The notes under the pieces were generated by a model. The model was not told the origin of the DNA. It saw only the letters and a program-made list of their open reading frames with translations, and ran no database searches. A program made the translations under genes and the position numbers. This document shows positions 9,367 through 18,023 of a stretch of 64,000 nt of DNA, in pieces. Numbering within the stretch: position 1 is the first letter of the stretch; every line of letters begins with the position of its first letter. The DNA comes from Chaetoceros tenuissimus (lineage: Eukaryota; Bacillariophyta; Thalassiosirophyceae; Chaetocerotales; Chaetocerotaceae), in assembly GCA_021927905.1 (NCBI GenBank), contig BLLK01000061.1, positions 62,001-126,000 on the forward strand, given 5' to 3'.

Positions 9367-9878
9367 ATTCTTTTGTAAACAGTTGGAACTATGTTACGTT
9401 ATTGGTTGAGAGTGAAAAGTTTATCCAACTGATGTGTGAGCTCATTATTTCAGCTACGTACGAGTACATTAAGAATATTCTAAAGTTTTCCAACGAGGAA
9501 CCGTTAAAGAGTAAAATTTGGGATTCATAAGACTGGCCGTTCGTTTTTGATTGTGATTGTAATAATTTAGCCACGTTTATATCATATTGTCGTAGTCAGA
9601 TCTAAATTTTCGTTAAACACCTTCTTACAAACGGTCGCACTACTGGCAAAGTACCTACATAAAAAGAATTCCAGAATGAAATCTTGTCCAATTCGTGTGT
9701 CAATAAAGCAAGATTGACGTTGGCAGTAAAGGCCAAATTTTGCTGCCGAGCTCTAGGAACAAGGAGGAAATCGCAAGATGCAAAAACGAAAAAACACAAC
9801 CTCATCTACCTTGGTATGTTCATCATGAGTCTCATAGTTCATCATAAACTATCATAGTGAAGTGCTATTACTAATACC
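9367..9878. other. Intergenic, divergent promoters
   Basis: It separates the small minus-strand gene at 9366 from the GHKL-ATPase gene starting at 9879. It contains the 15-base shared motif at 9455-9469. A 67-codon minus-strand frame at 9805-9602 has no support. Confidence 0.5.
9455..9469 (-). promoter_or_regulatory. 15-base motif shared with 4839-4853
   Basis: Second copy of tacgtacgagtacat, 89 bases upstream of the ATG at 9366 and in the same orientation relative to that gene as the copy upstream of 4748. It could also serve the divergent gene at 9879, 410 bases away. Confidence 0.45.
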
Positions 9879-12791
9879 ATGTCTAGCTCCGATTCTGACT
9901 CTGAATTTTCCTTTCATAATTCTGATGATGATTCTATTGAAGTAGAAGAAACTAGATCCAGTAGAAGTATTAGCCAGACAACTTCACGTACTTCTCGTCG
10001 TCGTGTATCATCTTCCATGTCTCCCGATGAATCTCCATCACCTGCAAAAAGGCAGAAAAGAAGTGATGATGAAATTGTTATAATAGATTCTTCGTCAGAT
10101 GATGGTGACTCTGATTCCGATGATATGGGTTTACTTCAACGGCTAAAGAATCGAGGTAGTACCACAAATACTTCAACTAGTGCTAGTAGTAGAAAAAATG
10201 CTACAACTAGTAGTAGAAGCACCAATACTATACCTAGACTTAGTAGACCTACAGGTGGGCTCAAGACTACCGGTTTGTCTAGTGATGAAGATAGCCATGG
10301 TGAAAGTGATGATGGAGAAGAAAAAAAGCAAGATGATTACAGACCAAAACATTCTGCAACTCTAGGAAGTGTGAAAAATACATTTACCGTCAAGAGCAGT
10401 TTTTCAGATAAAGACTGTCATGATTATCTCCAAAGTTTGCAGCGAAATGTTGAGGAGAGAGAATTCAATCTTGATCAAATTCCTCAACATCAAGTGATTT
10501 CTACTGGTCGAACCATCAAGAGTTTGAAAGCATGGTCTGGATTATGGCCAGCACTACGTGAATTTCTTCAAAATACTGTTGATCACTTGAGTCTTCTCGA
10601 TGGAAAGACTGGAAGACGAAGAGCTTGCCTAGCCATGGATGCGCAAAAAGAAAATGGTACAGTTTCTACAATTTCATTCACGTGTCAAGACAAGACGGTT
10701 TGCAAATTCATTGTGCAACCTGATGAATTAATAATTGAACAGCAATTCACATTCCCGATTGCTTCTCGCTCTTTGGATACTGGAGTCATTGATACTAGTA
10801 AAAGTAATGCTAGTAATTGTGCTGGTGGTTTTGGAGATGGATTCAAAACAGCAGCGGCTGCACTCATGTGCAAAGGAAAAGATTTCCATAGCTTAAAGTG
10901 GATTTTCTATGCAGTACAAGAAAAGACCAAAATTACATGGACTTTTCAAGGCGAGACTAAAGATGCTATTGCAACATTTGCAAAATCAAAAGCGTTACAA
11001 GTTGTGATTGAAAAGGAAAGAATGACTACTAGTGAAGTTCAGAAACTTTCTTCATCTGATGCAAGTGCGTACGTGATGAGACAAGTCATTAATGTCAAAA
11101 ACATTGGCAAAGAGTTCATCAACAAGGCTGTTCCTATGTTTACAGTATTTTGGGATTTAGATGAGAGTGTACTTTTGTCTACAGATGGAAGAAATCGTCG
11201 AGGCCTCGGAGGTGATTTCATCGGGCCTGCCACCGTCCAACCCATGATTTTTCAAGGTAAACTTGGCTCCATAAAACCAAAATCTGGAATCTATGTCCGC
11301 GGAATCTACGTGAGGCCTAGTAAAATCAAGGACAGTATAATGTGCTTCTATGGCAACAGATTAGAAGTTAGTGGGAGAGATAGAAACGAGGTTGACGATG
11401 ATGAATTGATTAAGGCGACACGTTATATTCTTCATCGTTGTCACCTGCGTTATCTTCAATCTCTTTTGCAGGGACTTACTGAGCCTTCCAGGGGAACATC
11501 ATGGTTGCTACAATCACCATCCTTTTTGAATCGTATTTTGGAAGAGGAAAGAGACTTTATACTTTACGATGTCTTGCAGTACAGCAAAGGGTGCATTTTT
11601 ATCTCTAACAAAACTACAAATAGCAAGGACCCTTTCATTCAATGGTCATCCAAGTTCCTTGCTGATAATGATATGCCACTCGTACCCATCGAAAAGGGAG
11701 TCAACAAGTACCTGTTTCAAGAGATTGACGAGTATTCTCTTGCTGAAAAATGTATTCGCTTGATCAAGGCAAAAATGAAGAAAGAATCAAAGAAGAAAAG
11801 TGATGGCAATATGCAAACAGTTTTCTCACAATTCCTGCGATTTCTTGGTGTTGGTCGTTCCAAAGTAATCTTTTCACGCCATGTCACCATTCCTTTCATT
11901 CACGATGGCAACATTTATATTCCTGAGTCAAACCTATCCAAAGAGCTCTTAGTGCGGGTACTAAATGTTTGTCTTACCCGCCTTGAAGGTGTAAAGAATG
12001 AAAACTATTCTTCACTATTGGAGAGTATTTTGAAAAGCTTAGATGATGGAATCATCAAATCTTTCACTACAAATGATGCAAAGAAGATTATCGATCGAGC
12101 AAAGAAGATCCAACAAAAGTCCTCCAAGTTTCTTTCAAATTCAACCACCACGACAAAGGAAAGTGTTGAGGTATTGGATGATTCCGATGAGGACGACGGC
12201 TCTAACCAAAAGAATGCTAGATCCAACAAATTTACTGCAGATAAACATGTGGAAAATATATTTAGGAATGCAAAGAAATGTGGCATAGGGGGAAGAGGTT
12301 TCGAGAAGGATAATGCAGGACCTGATGATTGTATTAGAAGTGCGTCTGAACTTCTACCTACTAATGTTGATGATTCGTTCGGTGGTGGCTCAATTTTATT
12401 TGATAGAGACACTTCCAATGAGGTTAAGAACAAAAGTTTCAACAAGAGTAGAGCAAAAAAGATTCAAAAGTTGCGCAAACAGCTCAATGAAGCTACCAAT
12501 GTTATTCAAAAAGCTATCCCTGGTATTTCCAAGCACTTGGATATGATCTTTCACGCCTATGATGGCAAAAACAATGAGTACGAGGGCTTTTACGACGGAG
12601 AAAGGATTGTTGTGAATTTATTTCCATTCCTGTCGAAATTTAATTCTGATCGCCAGGCAGTTCTTCATTTTGTAACAGTTCTTACTCATGAATATGCTCA
12701 CTTTACGAGACCAGATGCAGGCCACGGTCCAGAATGGAGAGACGCTCATATGCAGATGCTTATTGAAGTGATGAAGACTTTGGAAGATTAA
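9879..12791 (+). CDS. GHKL-type ATPase fused to a HExxH metallopeptidase-like C-terminus
   Basis: Intronless gene for 970 residues from the first ATG. Residues 1-160 are Ser/Asp-rich and disordered, with a nuclear-localisation-like AKRQKR (56-61) and a SUMO-interaction-like motif, DDEIVIIDSSSDD, at 63-75. Residues about 205-560 resemble a GHKL (Hsp90/MORC-like) ATPase: LREFLQNTVDH (226-236) matches the Asn-containing Mg-ATP motif and GGFGDGFKTAA (316-326) the glycine-rich lid. A second SUMO-interaction-like motif, VEVLDDSDEDD, lies near 763. The last ~100 residues end in HEYAH (937-941) and HGPEW (949-953), the pattern of SprT/WSS1-type zinc peptidases, with Glu938 as the expected catalytic residue. 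It is probably nuclear. DNA-protein-crosslink or SUMO-targeted chromatin work is inferred from the domain mix, not shown. I know of no family with this domain combination. Confidence 0.85.
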   Translation: MSSSDSDSEFSFHNSDDDSIEVEETRSSRSISQTTSRTSRRRVSSSMSPDESPSPAKRQKRSDDEIVIIDSSSDDGDSDSDDMGLLQRLKNRGSTTNTSTSASSRKNATTSSRSTNTIPRLSRPTGGLKTTGLSSDEDSHGESDDGEEKKQDDYRPKHSATLGSVKNTFTVKSSFSDKDCHDYLQSLQRNVEEREFNLDQIPQHQVISTGRTIKSLKAWSGLWPALREFLQNTVDHLSLLDGKTGRRRACLAMDAQKENGTVSTISFTCQDKTVCKFIVQPDELIIEQQFTFPIASRSLDTGVIDTSKSNASNCAGGFGDGFKTAAAALMCKGKDFHSLKWIFYAVQEKTKITWTFQGETKDAIATFAKSKALQVVIEKERMTTSEVQKLSSSDASAYVMRQVINVKNIGKEFINKAVPMFTVFWDLDESVLLSTDGRNRRGLGGDFIGPATVQPMIFQGKLGSIKPKSGIYVRGIYVRPSKIKDSIMCFYGNRLEVSGRDRNEVDDDELIKATRYILHRCHLRYLQSLLQGLTEPSRGTSWLLQSPSFLNRILEEERDFILYDVLQYSKGCIFISNKTTNSKDPFIQWSSKFLADNDMPLVPIEKGVNKYLFQEIDEYSLAEKCIRLIKAKMKKESKKKSDGNMQTVFSQFLRFLGVGRSKVIFSRHVTIPFIHDGNIYIPESNLSKELLVRVLNVCLTRLEGVKNENYSSLLESILKSLDDGIIKSFTTNDAKKIIDRAKKIQQKSSKFLSNSTTTTKESVEVLDDSDEDDGSNQKNARSNKFTADKHVENIFRNAKKCGIGGRGFEKDNAGPDDCIRSASELLPTNVDDSFGGGSILFDRDTSNEVKNKSFNKSRAKKIQKLRKQLNEATNVIQKAIPGISKHLDMIFHAYDGKNNEYEGFYDGERIVVNLFPFLSKFNSDRQAVLHFVTVLTHEYAHFTRPDAGHGPEWRDAHMQMLIEVMKTLED

Positions 12792-13038
12792 ATAAATCTA
12801 ACTCAACACTTTGTACTGGTGATTTCTTTTTCCCATTTATAGTATAAGGGTAATGACAATAATCAATGAGTTATCTACTAATGAAAATGTTGAGTTTGAT
12901 TTCAGCACGACCAAAAAAAAATCAAATTTGAAATGAAATACTGATTTGAGTCTGCTTCTCACAAGAAACAAGATACTGCTCTTTTCTATCGAAAGATACT
13001 AAACCTAAACATTTTCAAAAAGATATCCCTTTCTTCAA

Positions 13039-14977
13039 ATGTACTCTGTCCGAGATGACCTCACCATTTCGACATCAACAGATGTGAGACCCATGACTGC
13101 AGTATCTGGAGCTGGGTATCAAGATAAAACAGGTGAGATGGAGGTTTTTCTTTTTAATGACGATGAATCGATTCCTTTCTTGCTAACCTTCCCCTTTAGC
13201 TAAGCGAAACCGAGAAAAGAAACAAAAGACCATTTCTCCACAGGAAACCTCGAGAAAACTTCAAAAGCAAATTCTCCAATTGATTGAAGAGTCAGCATCT
13301 CTTGTAGACGAAGATCCATTTCTTGGACTCGACAAGGCAAAAGAAGCGGTAGATAAAGTTCAAGATTTGTCTGACCATTGTCAAGAACATTCCATTACAA
13401 TTCTAAAGACAAATGACTTGACATTCACCACCAAATTTCATCTTGCGGTTTTGTATGAGAAGAATGGAATGAATCATGAAGCAATCGAAGCCTATTCTTC
13501 TCTACTGAAGGAATACAAACACGAGGCAAATCTAGTCGTTCGTATTCGAGTGAATCTCGGAAATCTCTATTGTCAGCAGCGAAGATTCAAGGAGGCTCTC
13601 AAAAACTATCAAATGGCCATGGATCAAACTACAAGAGATGAAAAGGCACTTCGATTCCGAATTCAAAGAACAATCGGCAATATCCTCAATGAAATTGGTC
13701 AACTTTCTGAAGCAATTCTGGAGTATGAAGCCATTTCGGTGAACTCTGAAGCTGATTTAGAAGCATGTTTCAATTTATTGTTATGTCATGTTCAAAATGG
13801 AAATATTGCAAAATCGAAGCAGACTTTTTTGCGCATGCTTACCATCAACAAACCTCTATATAAGAAGGGCCAATCCTCGAAACAAAAGCATGTAGATACT
13901 GATGAAGGAGGTCCTGATACCATTCTTCAAAAGACTACCGTGACCCTTGTAACTGCTGCTCGAGTCATTTGTTCGCAACTCTATCCTGATGAGCAATGGA
14001 AAGAAGGTTATATGTGGGTAAAAGAGGAAGCCAAAATGCGAAAGATGAGCATTGTCAACCAGATAGATTTGAGTTTGGCTCTTGAACATCTCAAACGTGG
14101 TAACTACAACGAGGCTACCAATATAATGAAATCTTTTGAAACAAAAGATATCGAAATGACTGCGGACATTGCTACTAATTTGAGTTTTCTCTACTTTCTT
14201 GAAGGTGATTTTGCCATTGCGGATGAGTATGTTGAACTTGCTCTATCCTCCAATCGATTCAATGCAAAAGCATTGGTGAACAAGGGCAATAGTCTATTTG
14301 TTGTTGAAAAGTACGAACAGGCAAAGGAACTATATCTCGAGGCTATGGGGGTCGATCCTACTCACTATGAGGCAATGTTCAATCTTGGATTGACCTGCAC
14401 TAGATTAGGACAGTACCAGGAAGCATTGCAAGTATTTGGACGTTTGAACACTATTTCCACAAACGATGTGAATGTTCTTTATCACATTGGTAGTGCAAAT
14501 GAACAGAACGGGAATGAACGCGATGCATTGAAATGGTTCAATGTACTCAGTGCCTGTGCTCCAACAGATGCGAGAATCATGCATCGTATTGGAAGCATTC
14601 ATTCCGATCAAGGCGATGATGGCCAAAGTCTCCATTTTCATGCAGAGAGCAACCGACTAGAGCCTTGGAATGTCGACGTCGTTGGGTTTCTGGCGATTGC
14701 GTATGTAAAGAATGAAGTATATGAAAAGGCTCTTGATTTATTTCAGAAAGCAGCTATTATCCAGCCAAATGAAGTCAACTGGATCTTGATGTGCGGAAGT
14801 AGTTGTAGAAAACTCGGAAGAATTGAAGAATCCTTTGAGTATTACTTGAAGGCAAACAATATCGAGCCTGAAAACAAGGAATGCTTGAGATACCTCATTC
14901 GAACCGGCAAGGATCTTGGCAAAGACACAAGACATTTCGAGGATGCAATGCTGAGAGTAGACGTTGGGAGTTTTTAA
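13039..14977 (+). CDS. IFT88: Intraflagellar transport protein 88 (TPR protein)
   Basis: Two exons, 13039-13132 and 13200-14977, joined across a 67-base GT-AG intron; the product is 623 residues. The N-terminal RPMTAVSGAGY, before the join, is a conserved IFT88 block. The rest is a string of tetratricopeptide repeats with family features: NLGNLYCQQRRFKEALKNYQ, FNLLLCHVQNGN, VNKGNSLFVVEKYEQAKELY and, near the end, IQPNEVNWILMCGSSCRKLG. IFT88 is a core subunit of the IFT-B complex that carries cargo along the axoneme. It is shorter at the N-terminus than the animal protein (about 820 residues), lacking most of the region before RPMTAV. An in-frame TAA upstream of the ATG supports this start, unless further 5' exons exist. 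Presence of IFT88 implies a flagellated life stage. Confidence 0.93.
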
Positions 14978-15332
14978 ATAAAATATGTAGTACTTCTAAA
15001 AGATTTATTATTTTTGTCAACTAGGACCAATGAAAGTTGCGTCTCCCTATTCTGAGTATCTTTTTTTCACCTTGAATTCCCACACAAATGCAAAAATGAC
15101 TTTAAAAATAAATAGGTAAATATCGGTTATTTAAGAAGTACGTAGGACCAAAAATACTTTGAATGGCTTTCTGGAGTGGGGGCAATCCCATATTTCACCC
15201 TCTTCTCCTTATACGTCGAGGATAATAAAGGTACCTCCTTACTTACTTGGAAATCAATTTTGCCAAAGCCAAACACACCTTCCAACCTCTTTATCTCAAC
15301 TTTTCACAGAAAGCTCGTCCCTCTAGTTCACC
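14978..15332. other. Intergenic and RPL8 promoter
   Basis: Short region between IFT88 and RPL8, on the same strand. The last ~100 bases before the ATG at 15333 are pyrimidine-rich, consistent with a ribosomal-protein leader. Nothing else is seen. Confidence 0.5.
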
Positions 15333-16393
15333 ATGGGAAAGTACGTTCAGGTGCGTATCAAGAAATAAAACAAGCAGTATAGCTTCATTCAAAAACAAAC
15401 AATGTCGACTATGCAATTTTCCGATTCAGATTCTGACTCCAAAAAGTAATTTTTCCAATTTTGCAACTCTCCATTTTTTTTATAAAAATCATGTGTATGT
15501 GAATGTCTTCTTCACTTCATTTTCAACAATGAAATACACATTGATATATAATTATGCGACGTGGTTCTAAATGCATTTTGCTACCACGATGTGATGTCCA
15601 CTTCAAACTGGAATAATACATTTTAATCGCACTACAGGCACAAAGAAAGGGTAAGTCTACCGTCTTCAAGGCTCACACCCGTACCCGCAAGGGAGCTGTA
15701 AAGCTTCGTGCTATTGACTTCGCTGAGAAGCACGGATACATCCGCGGAGTTATCAAGGAGATCATCCATGATCCTGGTCGTGGAGCTCCTGTCGCAAAGG
15801 TTCAGTTCCTCAACGCTTACCGTTACAAGCGTGATAATGAGCTTATGCTCGCTACCGAGGGAATGTACACTGGACAGTACATCTACTGCGGAAAGAAGGC
15901 TACTCTTACCGTAGGAAACTGTCTTCCTCTCTCTGCTGTTCCAGAGGGAACCATTGTGTGCAACGTTGAGGCTAAGGTTGGAGACCGTGGTGCATTCGCA
16001 CGTGGATCTGGAACCTTCGCTGTTGTTATCTCCCACGATGAGGATAAGGGAACCACCCGTCTTCGTCTTCCATCCGGAGGAAAGAAGACTGTTGCTTCCA
16101 CTGTTCGTGCACAGATTGGAGTTGTTGCTGGAGGAGGACGTACCGACAAGCCACTCCTCAAGGCTGGAAACGCATACCACAAGTATGCTGTAAAGCGTAA
16201 CTGCTGGCCAAAGATTCGTGGTGTAGCTAAGAACCCAGTAGAGCATCCTCACGGAGGAGGTAACCATCAGCACATCGGTAAGCCATCTACCTGTGGACGT
16301 GAGCGTCCAGCTGGTCGTAAGGTTGGTCTTATCGGAGCTCGCCGTACCGGACGTCTTCGCGGAGTCAAGAAGACCGGACAGGACAAGGATTAA
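15333..16393 (+). CDS. RPL8: 60S ribosomal protein L8 (uL2)
   Basis: Two exons: a tiny first exon of 18 bases (15333-15350, encoding MGKYVQ) and 15638-16393, joined across a 287-base intron. The product of 257 residues matches eukaryotic uL2 along its length: [56 protein letters not shown], and the peptidyl-transferase loop [20 protein letters not shown]. It is an essential part of the large cytosolic subunit. Codon use is strongly biased (GGA, CGT, ACC, AAG dominate), unlike the neighbours, as expected for very high expression. The intron is about three times the usual length here. The bias also keeps a long antisense frame open (16429-15632), which is not a gene. Confidence 0.98.
15351..15637 (+). 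other. Long first intron of RPL8
   Basis: A 287-base intron with donor GTGCGT and acceptor TACAG follows only 18 coding bases. Other introns in this window are about 50-115 bases. Long 5'-proximal introns in ribosomal-protein genes often carry expression-enhancing elements or small nucleolar RNAs in other eukaryotes. I could not identify box C/D or H/ACA signals by eye. Confidence 0.7.
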
Positions 16394-16487
16394 ACTAAAG
16401 CCTAGTAAACAAAGAATCATCAACAGCAAACTTGTATTTTTCTATTTTGTAATTTTTTAATATAAACGATCTATATCATTAACTTAG

Positions 16488-17714
16488 CTATACTTCTTGA
16501 ATTGCCTGCTGATCTTCATGCATCCATCCAGAGCATGCCCACCTAGCTTTGGCTTTGGTGGCGAGAACTTCATGTGGTAATGAAACTGAATCAAACAGAA
16601 CTAGAGTGCCACCTCTTGGATCTACATCTTCTAATTCTTCGCCAATCAGTGCGTCTTCTCCCCAACCTGAATATTTTTTATCTCCTTTGAGAATATCAGT
16701 AAACTTTGCTTTCGGTGGTTCAATCAAATGAAAACGATCAGCTAGGTCTTTTCTATCTGATAATAGTGTCTTCTTGACTAATAGTTCGGATCCAGCCACA
16801 TACATGATAGGCTGGGTTTGAAATGCTTTTGTAATATATTGTTTGGAATTGTCATCATTCAAATAGTACATTGCACAGTCGCCATGATCATGTTTCTTTC
16901 CATCTAGATATACTGGTCTTTCTTTTGGATCAAATGGTGTCACGCTTAGCCATCCAACTTGTAAGTCACCATTGAATGTAGCACCGATTCTTCCATTCGG
17001 TCTATCTTGCCTTTCAAAGCATCGTAATTGACCTCCATCATTTCTACCATCCCAATCTGCATCATTGAGATAAATTAACCAAGACAATGATCGTCGTGTG
17101 GGTTTTGACCATCCATCAATACCTTTTAATTCTTCATGATGTTCATCGACATGTCTTTTAAGGAAAGCTCCCGGACCAAAGCGAGTATAAGATATCTCAG
17201 TAGATCCATGTCCATATCTGGTTGTACTGACACTATTTGTCAAATCAAGATTTGGTCTATTCAAATTATAAGCTAGTTCTGAACGGACTTTACCCATCAA
17301 ATCACCAAACCGCAATCTATTTTTATAGTTCCCTAATTCAGAGTTTTTCCATTGTGGAAGTCGTAGTACTGCTCTATCTTTTGCCGGATCGAATTTGCCC
17401 GTAGAACCATAGCCTGCCAATGCATCAGTAGAAAACTTTCCTTGATCCCATAAGTTTTGAGCATCTGCACGCAATAGGTTCACTTCATTTTGAGGAATAA
17501 AATTAGGTATGACAGCTATTTTTCCTTCTTCAATTGTGGGGTACACCGACTTTGGTAATAAATGATCAATACCATCATTTATTTGTGTAATTGTTGTCAG
17601 ATGGAGACAACTCTTTGGCTTGCATTGGGATGTCCCATGATTGAACCGACTGGATTGAAAACCTAAAGTTGCTGGTATTAAACATAGTAGTAATAACGAA
17701 CTTTGCAGCATCAT
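16488..17714 (-). CDS. 2-oxoglutarate/Fe(II) oxygenase, prolyl 4-hydroxylase-like, with signal peptide
   Basis: Predicted 408-residue enzyme from a double ATG at 17714. The N-terminal signal peptide ends near ATLGF-QS; Phe at +1 leaves plastid targeting open. The oxygenase fold shows the iron-binding triad: HxD at His188/Asp190 (KRHVDEHHEE), a distal His381 (SLPHEVLA) and Arg391 as the likely 2-oxoglutarate ligand. RRSLSWLIYLND and GGQLRCFER between them are typical double-stranded beta-helix strands of the prolyl 4-hydroxylase group. The gap between the HxD and the distal His is about 190 residues, longer than usual, so there is an insertion in the core. The substrate is unknown; protein-prolyl or small-molecule hydroxylation are both possible. 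It converges with RPL8, 95 bases between stops. Confidence 0.85.
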   Translation of the reverse strand: MMLQSSLLLLCLIPATLGFQSSRFNHGTSQCKPKSCLHLTTITQINDGIDHLLPKSVYPTIEEGKIAVIPNFIPQNEVNLLRADAQNLWDQGKFSTDALAGYGSTGKFDPAKDRAVLRLPQWKNSELGNYKNRLRFGDLMGKVRSELAYNLNRPNLDLTNSVSTTRYGHGSTEISYTRFGPGAFLKRHVDEHHEELKGIDGWSKPTRRSLSWLIYLNDADWDGRNDGGQLRCFERQDRPNGRIGATFNGDLQVGWLSVTPFDPKERPVYLDGKKHDHGDCAMYYLNDDNSKQYITKAFQTQPIMYVAGSELLVKKTLLSDRKDLADRFHLIEPPKAKFTDILKGDKKYSGWGEDALIGEELEDVDPRGGTLVLFDSVSLPHEVLATKAKARWACSGWMHEDQQAIQEV

Positions 17715-18023
17715 TGTACAGTGAGTCTATTGTCTTCAGTAGTGACGTGCCGTAGTAGTTGTAATATCGCAAAGAACTGTTCGAATATCCCAACTAGGTT
17801 GGAACAAAATTCCTGGAACTTGTGTTGTGTCTTTTTTCTCGTCTTCAACTTGCTACTTGCGCTAAAAGATTTGGAATTGTGACGTTCAAGTAGTTCAAGT
17901 CGATACGAAGTCCTTTCTTGACAGGGACAACAATGAATGAAGAAGAAATCATCCAATGACCAATGACGAAAACTTCAAAAGATAGAAATAAATATGGTTT
18001 ACCTAAAAGAAAACAGTATTATA
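17715..18023. other. Intergenic, promoter of the oxygenase
   Basis: Spacer between two minus-strand genes. A minus-strand frame of 81 codons at 17956-17711 shows no domain and overlaps the promoter. Nothing else is seen. Confidence 0.5.

Noticed and set aside
15632-16429. 265-codon minus-strand open frame antisense to RPL8, with many Ser/Thr/Leu
   Set aside because: It is a by-product of the strong codon bias of the ribosomal gene on the other strand; it has no domain and mirrors RPL8 codons.
17711-17956. 81-codon minus-strand frame
   Set aside because: It overlaps the oxygenase start and promoter, with no recognisable features.
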